Origin: CAYTYZ01 sp964442385
GTDB lineage: Bacteria > Patescibacteriota > Microgenomatia > UBA12405
Direction of reading: 5' to 3'
DNA: 64,000 nt
NCBI GenBank assembly: GCA_964442385.1
Contig: CAYTYZ010000001.1
Coordinates: 1 to 64,000 of the forward strand
Shown here: piece after piece, positions 9,697 through 16,805 of the stretch
Position numbering within the stretch: the stretch's first letter is position 1
Layout: each line of letters starts with the position of its first letter
Translations under genes and position numbers: made by a program
The notes under the pieces: model-generated
What the model was told of the DNA's origin: nothing
Seen by the model: the letters and a program-made list of their open reading frames with translations, nothing else
Databases searched by the model: none

Positions 9697-10871
9697 AACA
9701 ATAGAACTTGTTTTAAATTATTAATTTGTTGTATATCACCGCTAGCTTTTCCCGGTGTATCCGATAGTTTAAATACCCTGACTCTTTCCTCATTTACTCT
9801 TGGCTGCCAAACTTCTTGCATTTTAATAACTATATTGAGTGGACTTACTCCTACGTCATTACTAAAATTAGTACCAATCCCAAACATGGTTTTAATCCTC
9901 CCCTTGGCATAATTTTCTATTTCCAATACTCGAGCTGGAGTTAAAGAGTCACTATATAAGGCGGTAAATTCCATAGGATCTAGCTCTAAATTTACTCGAA
10001 TATGTTTGACAATTTGATCGGTCCAAACCTCAGGAGAACCAGAGTCTTGCCTTAGGATTGGAAACTTTCTGGCCATTTCTTGCCCATAGTCTCGCAAAAA
10101 AACCTCCGTTGAATATGTGTCTGTCAAAGCTACCGGTAGTTGTCCTTTATACTCCTTGTTCCACACTTCCATCGCCATAAGATTTGCTCTATTTGCACCA
10201 AACAAACCAGCTTGGCCCATTACCCATTCGTGAGCAAAGGTGCCCACCGCACGCAGCCCTACTCTTCTAGCCAAGTCCACATTGCTTGTGCCCATAAGTT
10301 CTTCACCAGCCCTTTCTTTTAATTTAATTACCACCCCTTCCTGGACTTCCCCAGAAACCCTTCTTCTAGTTCCAAACTCCGAATATCGAATCATATTTTG
10401 TTTATAAATATTGGCCTTAGTATTTACTTTTTCACCCCAAACTTTTTCAGTTTCTTTTTTCACATTTCTAAAAAATAACTCGCTTATTGTGGCCATTATG
10501 GGTACCTCCCAATACACTGTCTCTCTCCAGGGTCCCGCTATTTTTAAATCTAGTCTGCCACCACTCTGCCTTATGGTTATTTGCTTTGGGTTAAATCTAA
10601 ACTTAGCCAGCCAATCTATATAATCAGAGCTTAAATAATGACATGACTTCTGTAAAAAATCTTTTTCGGCTATTTGCAGTCTAAGATCTCCCATGGCTTC
10701 CACTTGCTCACGCAGCTTATCCGCAAAATCATCTGGAAACATGTTTTCTCCTCGATTTTTAAATGCATAGCTAGCCCAAATTTCTGGATAATTATGCCCA
10801 ATAGCTTGACCCATGGTCAATTTGTACAAATCTGTATCCAGTAAACTGTTTATTATTCTTTCTGTTGTCAT
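9693..10871 (-). CDS. pncB: Nicotinate phosphoribosyltransferase
   Basis: Makes nicotinate mononucleotide from nicotinate and PRPP with ATP. The N-terminus SLLDTDLYKLTMGQ is the family signature. Other family segments are SEFGTRRRVS, RQDSGSPEVWTDQ and MFGIGTNFSND near the phosphate site. The length of 392 is typical. It is the first gene of the four-gene NAD operon. Start ATG 10871 is 35 bases downstream of the predicted -10 box; no good Shine-Dalgarno sequence is present. Confidence 0.96.
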   Translation of the reverse strand: MTTERIINSLLDTDLYKLTMGQAIGHNYPEIWASYAFKNRGENMFPDDFADKLREQVEAMGDLRLQIAEKDFLQKSCHYLSSDYIDWLAKFRFNPKQITIRQSGGRLDLKIAGPWRETVYWEVPIMATISELFFRNVKKETEKVWGEKVNTKANIYKQNMIRYSEFGTRRRVSGEVQEGVVIKLKERAGEELMGTSNVDLARRVGLRAVGTFAHEWVMGQAGLFGANRANLMAMEVWNKEYKGQLPVALTDTYSTEVFLRDYGQEMARKFPILRQDSGSPEVWTDQIVKHIRVNLELDPMEFTALYSDSLTPARVLEIENYAKGRIKTMFGIGTNFSNDVGVSPLNIVIKMQEVWQPRVNEERVRVFKLSDTPGKASGDIQQINNLKQVLLL

Positions 10872-10881
10872 AGTTTTCTTA

Positions 10882-10943
10882 TTAGTGTTATATGTACACT
10901 AAGATAGTTTATCTTAACAATATATTGTTGTCAATACACTAAG
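10882..10943 (-). promoter_or_regulatory. NAD operon promoter with stacked inverted repeats
   Basis: On the minus strand TTGACA (10929-10934) and TAAACT (10906-10911) are 17 bases apart. Three inverted repeats lie over this promoter: TTAGTGT-n7-ACACTAA (10882-10902), TAAGATA-n3-TATCTTA (10900-10916) and the perfect palindrome AACAATATATTGTT (10916-10929), which fills the spacer. TACACTAAG at 10895-10903 recurs at 10935-10943, 40 bases away. This looks like an operator region, but no regulator can be assigned. The motif does not match a NAD regulator site I can name. Confidence 0.75.
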
Positions 10944-10950
10944 TATGATT

Positions 10951-10984
10951 AAAAAAAGTCCGCCTTGTTTTCTCAAAGCGGACT
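10951..10984 (-). terminator. Intrinsic terminator of the 162-aa membrane gene
   Basis: AGTCCGC and GCGGACT (10957-10963 and 10978-10984) form a stem, followed on the minus strand by seven T (10951-10957). It isolates this gene from the NAD operon. Confidence 0.85.
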
Positions 10985-10998
10985 GCAAGGTAAACTAC

Positions 10999-11487
10999 CT
11001 ATTCTGAGGCTAGTTTAAATCCAAGGTAGGAAACAATCCAAGCATAAATACCCCACCCTAGTGGCAATATTTCATACTTCAAATTGGCCCCAAGACCCTT
11101 CAAGATGTCATTCAATCCCGAAGGTAGAGTCAAAATCGCTGGGGCAACCTTAAGCCACATTAGGCCAACAAGTAACCCAATCACCAGGTTGATGACAAAC
11201 AAGACAGTCGCAGAAAAAGCTTTGTCGACTTCGACTTTCCTGTCAACCTTTTTGATAGTAATTCCCGATACGTACCCAAAAAATCCTGGTCCCAACACCA
11301 AGATGACCAGCAGGATAATTGCACCGGCAGCGCCCAGTATCCATTTTATGACTGACAACACTGATTCCAAAAATTGTCTAGCCGGTGGTTCAATTTCCGG
11401 AATTAGCAAAACAATACCAAACAAAAGCACAAGCAAAACGATCGGGACGATGACATAAAGATGCCACTGCTTCAGTTGAAACTTCAC
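10999..11487 (-). CDS. Membrane protein, paralogue A (unknown family)
   Basis: 162 residues with about four hydrophobic segments. I do not recognise the family. It is paralogous to the neighbour at 11677-12165: both begin with a K-x-QL-(K/R)-QW motif, share a PAILT(L/I)P loop, and end with a YE-x2-P-(I/L)-(A/G)WG segment. The start is GTG 11487, chosen because AAGGAG lies six bases upstream and because it makes the two paralogues exactly equal in length. A longer reading from 11547 would lack these supports. It has its own promoter and terminator. Confidence 0.8.
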   Translation of the reverse strand: MKFQLKQWHLYVIVPIVLLVLLFGIVLLIPEIEPPARQFLESVLSVIKWILGAAGAIILLVILVLGPGFFGYVSGITIKKVDRKVEVDKAFSATVLFVINLVIGLLVGLMWLKVAPAILTLPSGLNDILKGLGANLKYEILPLGWGIYAWIVSYLGFKLASE

Positions 11488-11584
11488 GATTTGCTCCTTG
11501 GGGATAAACCCCTGTAAAGGTACTTTGATTACAAATTTAACCAACAATACGCTAACGTAATATGGTTATTTTAGTAATGCAATC

Positions 11585-11616
11585 TATTATAGGGTATTTA
11601 GTCCAAATATCAAGTC
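11585..11616 (-). promoter_or_regulatory. Promoter of paralogue A (copy 1 of a 32-bp perfect repeat)
   Basis: On the minus strand TTGATA (11608-11613) and TATAAT (11586-11591) are separated by 16 bases. The whole 32 bp recurs without a mismatch at 12263-12294. The -10 box lies 99 bases from the GTG start, leaving an untranslated leader of about 90 bases. Confidence 0.85.
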
Positions 11617-11636
11617 TTGATACGGGTATTTTAAAC

Positions 11637-11666
11637 AAAAAAAATGGGCCCTTTTCAAAGGCCCAT
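11637..11666 (-). terminator. Intrinsic terminator of paralogue B
   Basis: ATGGGCC and GGCCCAT (11644-11650 and 11660-11666) form a stem, followed by a run of eight T on the minus strand. Confidence 0.85.
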
Positions 11667-11676
11667 ACTTAACTAA

Positions 11677-12165
11677 TTAAATCCAACCAAAAAAATCTTT
11701 TAGGTAAACCCCAATCAAGAACAAAACAAAAGCCATTAATCCCCATGCAATTGGAGGATTTTCATAGCGTCCACTCCATCCTGCAGACTTAAAGATATCC
11801 ACCAGTGGTGTGGGGATTGTCAAGATTGCTGGCCAAACTACCAACCATAGCAAGCCACACAATACCGCAAAAAGAAGGGCCAACCCAAACATAAGGCTAT
11901 TCGAGAAGTATTTATTTCCTTCCACTACCTCATCAAGTTTATTGACCAAATTTTTCCAAAGAATTCCCAGTAAACATGGTCCAACAAACATCACCAAGCC
12001 CAGCAAAATAGCCAACAATGCTTTCGCAAGCCAAGCCATGATTTTGCCGGTTTCAGCCAAAACCGCTTCAAAACCGGGTATTCCCGAGACCAATAGCCCA
12101 ATAGACACGACAGCAATAAATACCAAACCAACACCCAGTTGCCACTGTCTTAATTGAACTTTCAT
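11677..12165 (-). CDS. Membrane protein, paralogue B (unknown family)
   Basis: 162 residues, with about four membrane segments and a charged loop (KNLVNKLDEVVEGNKYF) between the second and third. It is the sister of the gene at 10999-11487. Start ATG 12165 has AAGGAG five bases upstream. Its leader carries GTTCTTT (12193-12199) and its promoter is the second copy of the 32-bp repeat. The separate promoter and terminator show that each copy is its own transcription unit. Function is not known; a small membrane regulator or channel cannot be excluded. Confidence 0.8.
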   Translation of the reverse strand: MKVQLRQWQLGVGLVFIAVVSIGLLVSGIPGFEAVLAETGKIMAWLAKALLAILLGLVMFVGPCLLGILWKNLVNKLDEVVEGNKYFSNSLMFGLALLFAVLCGLLWLVVWPAILTIPTPLVDIFKSAGWSGRYENPPIAWGLMAFVLFLIGVYLKDFFGWI

Positions 12166-12192
12166 ACTTTCTCCTTGGTTTTTTTACCCGTC

Positions 12193-12199
12193 AAAGAAC
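12193..12199 (-). promoter_or_regulatory. boxA-like GTTCTTT in leader of paralogue B
   Basis: GTTCTTT on the minus strand, 17 bases upstream of the AAGGAG of the gene starting at 12165. It resembles the boxA of rRNA leaders; see the related sites at 48706, 58968, 60259 and 62061. Confidence 0.45.
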
Positions 12200-12262
12200 T
12201 TATTTGATTACAATTACAACCTACAAAACGCACGCATCTTGTGGTTATTTTTGTATTTTAGT

Positions 12263-12294
12263 TATTATAGGGTATTTAGTCCAAATATCAAGTC
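12263..12294 (-). promoter_or_regulatory. Promoter of paralogue B (copy 2 of the 32-bp perfect repeat)
   Basis: On the minus strand TTGATA (12286-12291), a 16-base spacer and TATAAT (12264-12269). The sequence is identical to 11585-11616 and also lies 99 bases from its start codon. Confidence 0.85.
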
Positions 12295-12295
12295 A

Positions 12296-12631
12296 TTACC
12301 AAAGGGCACTTATAGCTAGTTTAATTGACCCCATTGGGGCCCAATTTGCAATAGGTTTTCTCTGCAAAAAACCATCTTCGCCAACTATATCTTCCATACT
12401 TACTTGACCAACTAAATTTTCCACTCTTTTCATTATCTTTAAACCATCTCCAACTGTTTTTGCCTTATCAAAATCAGCCCTTCCTCTGTGCACCAGGTCT
12501 TTTACCAAAGAATCATCGGCTATTGCAATCGCAACTTCAATTATATTGCTTCGTGTACTTTGTGGTAAATCTCCAAAACCTTTTGAAAAATTTGCAATTG
12601 CTTCTATCCGTGATAACTGCTTTTCACTCAT
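12296..12631 (-). CDS. Conserved-looking hypothetical protein, 111 aa
   Basis: No family recognised. The protein is soluble and mostly helical by composition, with a stretch RSNIIEVAIAIADDSLVKDL. Its ATG overlaps the last eight bases of the deformylase-like gene (ATGAGTGA), so it is likely translated by coupling. It may be the last gene of a def-def transcription unit. No domain, signal peptide or membrane segment is seen. Confidence 0.6.
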   Translation of the reverse strand: MSEKQLSRIEAIANFSKGFGDLPQSTRSNIIEVAIAIADDSLVKDLVHRGRADFDKAKTVGDGLKIMKRVENLVGQVSMEDIVGEDGFLQRKPIANWAPMGSIKLAISALW

Positions 12632-13229
12632 TTCTAATTATAGCTCTAACCAGCTTAGAATCTATACTCAAAATACTAACTTCTCTAAACTCCCCTGAGG
12701 TATTTTGTTTTAGTATTCTTCCACCATCTTGCACTACTCTATCTGTAATCAAAACCCCATCCAGATGGTCTTTTTCGTGAGCTGCCACTGCCGCAGGAGC
12801 ACCTGTTAACACCTGGTTAAATGGCTCCAACCTATCTACTCGTAAAACCAGCCCTGATACCCTAACTTTAGGCCACCTGTTTACAATAGCAAAAATACCT
12901 TTTATAGAAAAACACCCTTCTACTAAAAAGTTATCCTCGCCTTTTTCATTTTTACCCATAAATACAGGCATTTTCCGACTTTCAAAAGCAGTAAAATTTG
13001 GATTAATTACAGTCTCTAGTGTATTTCCAACTCTGACCATAATTACTGGTATTTCATAGCCAATCTGATTACTAGCCAAGCCCACAATCCCCGGACCATG
13101 GTGCATCATAGTATCTTGCATGTCCAGCAAGCATTGCCTAAGTTCTGGATGTATACCATCTACTTTTACCCCTACTGGAATGCCCTCACGCACTAGTTTG
13201 TGCCTATAACTAAGTATTTCCCTAAGCAT
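12624..13229 (-). CDS. def: Peptide deformylase-like protein
   Basis: Removes the N-formyl group from new proteins if active. The three deformylase motifs are recognisable but altered: GIVGLASNQIG, EGCFSIKG with the metal-binding C106, and HEKDH (151-155) with both His and the catalytic Glu. The length is 201. It directly follows a more canonical deformylase, so it may act on a different substrate set. It runs into the 111-residue gene without a gap. Confidence 0.88.
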   Translation of the reverse strand: MLREILSYRHKLVREGIPVGVKVDGIHPELRQCLLDMQDTMMHHGPGIVGLASNQIGYEIPVIMVRVGNTLETVINPNFTAFESRKMPVFMGKNEKGEDNFLVEGCFSIKGIFAIVNRWPKVRVSGLVLRVDRLEPFNQVLTGAPAAVAAHEKDHLDGVLITDRVVQDGGRILKQNTSGEFREVSILSIDSKLVRAIIRNE

Positions 13230-13781
13230 TTAGATTGACTTTATTTCCTCTAATTTTTTGCCCACTTCTCTATATAACTTATTCTTTTCTTTTTTTACGT
13301 GATCAATAAACAATATTCCGTTCAAATGATCCAACTCATGTTGAAATACAATCGCCACATAGCCTTCTATTTCTTCTTTTTCTTCTTTTCCATCAATTCC
13401 CACATATTTAACCGCAATCTTTGGCCACCTGGCCACCTGGCCATATACCCCAGGTATCGACAAACAACCTTCCAAAAATGGTTCGCTTGCCTCACCCTCA
13501 CTTTCTTTTTTGGTATAGTTAAAGTAAATCTTTTTCTTATCAAAAGTATTGGTAATTTCTGGATTAATATAAACTTGAGTCTTTTTTTCCTTATCATTTT
13601 TTATTGCAAAAAAACGTTTACTAATACCAATCTGTGGAGCCGATAATCCCACGCCATTTTTTGTATTGACTAATACTGCCACAAGTTCACTTATTTCGGT
13701 TCGTGTAGTTTCATCTTTAGTGTTAACGGGAGCACAAACCTGTCTTAAAACTGGATCAGGATAAACCACAATTTTTTTCAT
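13230..13781 (-). CDS. def: Peptide deformylase
   Basis: Canonical deformylase of 183 residues. Motif 1 is GVGLSAPQ (43-50), motif 2 EGCLS (104-108, C106) and motif 3 HELDH (148-152). It uses a divalent metal to release formate from formyl-Met. The insert at about residues 80-100 (KKKIYFNYTKKESEGEA) is lysine and glutamate rich. The stop abuts the start of the second deformylase at 13229. Formyltransferase (fmt) lies 1.6 kb away on the other strand. Confidence 0.95.
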   Translation of the reverse strand: MKKIVVYPDPVLRQVCAPVNTKDETTRTEISELVAVLVNTKNGVGLSAPQIGISKRFFAIKNDKEKKTQVYINPEITNTFDKKKIYFNYTKKESEGEASEPFLEGCLSIPGVYGQVARWPKIAVKYVGIDGKEEKEEIEGYVAIVFQHELDHLNGILFIDHVKKEKNKLYREVGKKLEEIKSI

Positions 13782-13794
13782 TATCTGTATATTC

Positions 13795-13822
13795 TACACT
13801 ATTTACCGTCGAATATAGTGTA
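13795..13822. promoter_or_regulatory. Inverted repeat between def and the 13844 gene
   Basis: TACACTAT (13795-13802) and ATAGTGTA (13815-13822) form an 8-bp inverted repeat with a 12-base spacer in a 62-base divergent intergenic region. It could be an operator. A TACAAT box (13829-13834) follows nine bases before the plus-strand ATG. Confidence 0.45.
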
Positions 13823-13843
13823 ATATGTTACAATACTAACCAA

Positions 13844-14554
13844 ATGAGACCAGAAGCAATTGCAAAACTACTCCGGGCAGTAATCGCCACCAGAGATTTG
13901 CCCAAAGATGAAACTGCCGAGCATATTACCAGCAAAACAGCTAACATGCTGGAGGCAGCAATAACAGAAATGCAAGGTACCAAGTCCGGTATTTCCACTC
14001 ATTTTCTCTCTTCACTTAACTTGTGGATGGAACATAGAACAGAACAAAGAAAATGGCCAGCTATAAAAGCCCGTCTTGCCAAGTCTCCCGAAGGCAATCT
14101 ATACACTTGTGCTTATCTTTGCCGTCCACACTTTCCAGACGCAAGTCTGCCCGATGAGGTTCGCTACAACATATTAATGCTCCATCCTATTTTTGAAATA
14201 CCTTCTAAAAATATTTATTATTTATCAGCTTTTACCGTAGAACCGCAATCTCAACTTAGGTCTAATTTATACATTGTAAACCCAGACAATGACCATCAAA
14301 GTACTCTTGAAACTACACTTAGAAAAATTCACCAAGCTAGCACTAAATTTGAGTTGACTTTAACCCCCACCAGCACAGGATATTTTGTGTATGCTTACAC
14401 AAAATCGAACGGAATGGAAGAAAGAATTAAACCTTACTCCTTAACCTATTTGCCAAAATCAGGCTTGTTCTACAATCTACTAGTAGAACCAAAACAAGAT
14501 AAATCACAGCAAAAACAGGCTAGTCTAAGGCACAATCTGGACCCAACTAAATAG
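13844..14554 (+). CDS. Hypothetical protein, 236 aa
   Basis: No family recognised. The first 80 residues look helical (RPEAIAKLLRAVIATRD and a SGISTHFLSSLNLWME stretch). The remainder looks like alternating strands, and the tail is polar with QDKSQQKQ. There is no signal peptide or membrane segment. TACAAT nine bases upstream of ATG implies a leaderless mRNA. It is the first of three consecutive plus-strand genes of unknown function ahead of fmt. Confidence 0.7.
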   Translation: MRPEAIAKLLRAVIATRDLPKDETAEHITSKTANMLEAAITEMQGTKSGISTHFLSSLNLWMEHRTEQRKWPAIKARLAKSPEGNLYTCAYLCRPHFPDASLPDEVRYNILMLHPIFEIPSKNIYYLSAFTVEPQSQLRSNLYIVNPDNDHQSTLETTLRKIHQASTKFELTLTPTSTGYFVYAYTKSNGMEERIKPYSLTYLPKSGLFYNLLVEPKQDKSQQKQASLRHNLDPTK

Positions 14555-14583
14555 AATAGTTTTTGTGTTAAAATTGCCCACCT

Positions 14584-15009
14584 ATGACAAAAACCGTTGA
14601 AAAAAATAAACTAACTGTAGATCTTTTAAATGCGCTTCATGAGGATTACAGGCGTAATGGCGGATCTTTTTACTCAGCCATTCTTGGCTATTTAACTGAA
14701 ACAGATCTTTTTCCCCATTGCGATTACAACAGGGTTACCTTTCCTGGAATAGGTCAAAGGATTTCTGAATTAATATATAAGGAGTTGTACATGACCATGG
14801 ATAATTTACCCCGCTGGCGAGTCAACCTCGGCCCCATAGCTCTTCCAGATAGCCCACCAACTGATTTATTATATGTATGCAACGCCAGACGTCCACATGG
14901 CCTTACTTTAAATGAAAGAGTTCATTTACCACAAAGAAAAGAGACAAATCCCCTTAGCCTAGATTCCGCTGCAGCCAAGTGGGCTACTCTTTTATCAGCC
15001 CTAAAATAA
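14584..15009 (+). CDS. Hypothetical protein, 141 aa
   Basis: Unknown family. The N-terminus is lysine rich, followed by a predicted helical part (VDLLNALHEDYRRNGGSF). It ends five bases before the next gene. TAAAAT (14569-14574) lies nine bases before ATG, so it may also be transcribed on its own. No catalytic pattern is visible. Confidence 0.6.
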   Translation: MTKTVEKNKLTVDLLNALHEDYRRNGGSFYSAILGYLTETDLFPHCDYNRVTFPGIGQRISELIYKELYMTMDNLPRWRVNLGPIALPDSPPTDLLYVCNARRPHGLTLNERVHLPQRKETNPLSLDSAAAKWATLLSALK

Positions 15010-15014
15010 ACTCT

Positions 15015-15401
15015 ATGACCAATACTTTTGAAAAACAGGAAACAATCGAAAGACTAACTAAAGTGATTAATGCCGATATTGCCGAGTCTGACTTTAGGTT
15101 TCCTGTGGTCTTAGCGCAACTCATAGCTCCCTATTTATTATCTTCCCCCTCCCCTGATCTCTTGGGACGCCTAGTTCTATCGCGTCCTGATAACGAAATT
15201 ATTTTGGAAAGAGATAGTGGCGGTATAACAGTAGCCATCCAAAGACCTAATCAGAATGCTGTATATTGTCATGACTGTCAAGCCGGCAGAACTACTATTG
15301 ACCTTGACTGGATGGAATCAGTCAATCCAGCCAGACGAATAGCCGAAGCTACCGTCTATGTCCTTTCACTATTCCAAGTCAGGAAAACAAAAATCCAGTA
15401 A
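15015..15401 (+). CDS. Hypothetical protein with a CxxC pair, 128 aa
   Basis: Start ATG 15015 is chosen over an upstream in-frame codon at 14979 that lies inside the preceding gene. A single CHDC motif near residue 87 could bind metal or form a disulfide, but only one pair is present. The flanking sequence resembles no family I know. It lies eight bases before the fmt start, so it is probably cotranscribed with it. Confidence 0.6.
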   Translation: MTNTFEKQETIERLTKVINADIAESDFRFPVVLAQLIAPYLLSSPSPDLLGRLVLSRPDNEIILERDSGGITVAIQRPNQNAVYCHDCQAGRTTIDLDWMESVNPARRIAEATVYVLSLFQVRKTKIQ

Positions 15402-15409
15402 ACTACACC

Positions 15410-16280
15410 ATGACTTCAGTAATTTTTTTTGGTTCTAACCAATATTCCGTAATAATTTTAAAAAAACTTTTAGAGCTAATAGATTTCCAGGTTCTTGCCG
15501 TTGTAACCAAACCCGATGCCCCAGTGGGCCGGGAGCAAAAAATATCCGCCAATCCNNNNNNNNNNTGAATTTGTACGTATGTACACCAAGCTGGCTTTAT
15601 TGCAACCCTCCGATTTTGACCAAAACTTTATAAAAGATTTCAAATCCTTGCAACCAGACCTCGCCATTTGCGTTGCTTATGGCCCACCTTTTTTTACACA
15701 GGAAATGATTGATATTCCCCGCTTTAAAATAATCAATCTTCACCCCTCACCTCTACCATACTATCGTGGAGCCGCACCTGGCCCTTGGCAAATTATCAAT
15801 GACGAGACCCAAAGTGCCATGTCTTTTTTTGTGATAGATCAGCTTCCTGACCATGGACCCATAATCGCCCAAATATCTTTTGCCATATCTTCTACCGAAA
15901 CCAACGCCAGCTTTTATGACAAAGCTTTTAATCTAGGAGCAGATAATCTCGAACCAGTATTAAAAAAATACCTAGCCTCTCCACAAGAACTGATACCCCA
16001 AGACCACACTAAAAAAACTTACTTTCCCAAGCTCAACAAAGATTCAGGCCATATCGACTGGAACAAACCCCCTGAGTATAACGAAAGATTTATCAGAGCC
16101 ATGCAACCCTGGCCCATTGCCTGGAGCGAAGTTACAAATCCAAATGGGCAGAAGAAACGAATTCAAATTTTATCCAGTCACCTGGAAAACGGCAAACTGA
16201 TTTTAGATATGGTTAGAATAGAAGGCAAGCCTGCGCCTTGCACCTGGAGTTCACTTTCAGCCCATTACAATTTCTTCTAG
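15410..16280 (+). CDS. fmt: Methionyl-tRNA formyltransferase, interrupted by a 10-N gap
   Basis: Adds a formyl group to initiator Met-tRNA. The visible N-terminus MTSVIFFGSNQYSVIILKKL starts the Rossmann domain. After the gap the catalytic region INLHPSPLPYYRGAAPGPW contains the SxLPxxRGxAP pattern. The C-terminal domain is short. The frames before and after 15556-15565 differ, so the N run is not the true length; comparison with the family suggests only a few codons are missing. The last 24 bases overlap the convergent gene at 16257. Two deformylases nearby complete the formyl-Met cycle. Confidence 0.92.
15556..15565. other. Scaffold gap, 10 N, inside fmt
   Basis: Ten N between codons for KISANP and the downstream EFVRMY segment. 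The two sides are in different frames, so the real gap is not a multiple of the shown length. Confidence 0.98.
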
Positions 16281-16805
16281 CTTTGCTGAAAAAATATTAG
16301 ATATACTGCCATTTGCTTTATAGCTTTCCAAAGCTTGAGCCACGTCATTCTTATACTGATTTTCGGCCACCCACATGACAAATTTACGATAGACCAGTTC
16401 CCTTGTCTCCCCTTCCTGTTTCCCAAAAAAACCGTCGCCAATGACTTTAAAAATACTTAAAGCCGGTACAAGAATNNNNNNNNNNAAGTTTAATTCTCCA
16501 GTCATTTGAGCAGACCTTAATCTAGCAAGTCCTTTTTCCAAATTTATAAAAACTTTCGTAGGATTTGCATAATCAGACAAAATCGCAAACGGAGCTTTTG
16601 CTAAAAATAGAGCCGTGGCCAGCTCTGTCTTCCTAGGATCAGCAGGTTTGGCTTCCAAAGCCATCAGCTTTAATTCCCCAAATTTCCCTTCAGAAACCAA
16701 CTCTAAAAGACCTGGAATCGCTTGAGAATTTTTTTCATGTTTATTGGGACCTCTGGGTTCTTCAGGTGCAATTGGTTTTACCTGCGAAGATTCATCTGAT
16801 TCACT
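16257..16805 (-). CDS. In-frame extension after the helicase stop, or separate unknown gene
   Basis: This reading frame continues directly after the TAG (16806-16808) of the helicase C-terminal part. The first 35 codons encode a polar linker (SESDESSQVKPIAPEE and so on) without ATG, GTG or TTG. The first possible start is TTG 16700, giving about 147 residues. The later part is helical (TELATALFLAKAPFAILSDY) and of unknown family. A 10-N gap at 16476 interrupts it. It could be a C-terminal domain cut off by a nonsense change, a readthrough product, or a separate gene with a weak start. Confidence 0.45.
   Translation of the reverse strand, partial: SESDESSQVKPIAPEEPRGPNKHEKNSQAIPGLLELVSEGKFGELKLMALEAKPADPRKTELATALFLAKAPFAILSDYANPTKVFINLEKGLARLRSAQMTGELNXXXXILVPALSIFKVIGDGFFGKQEGETRELVYRKFVMWVAENQYKNDVAQALESYKANGSISNIFSAKLEEIVMG
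16476..16485. other. Scaffold gap, 10 N
   Basis: Ten N inside the unknown reading frame downstream of the helicase. The true length is unknown. Confidence 0.98.
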
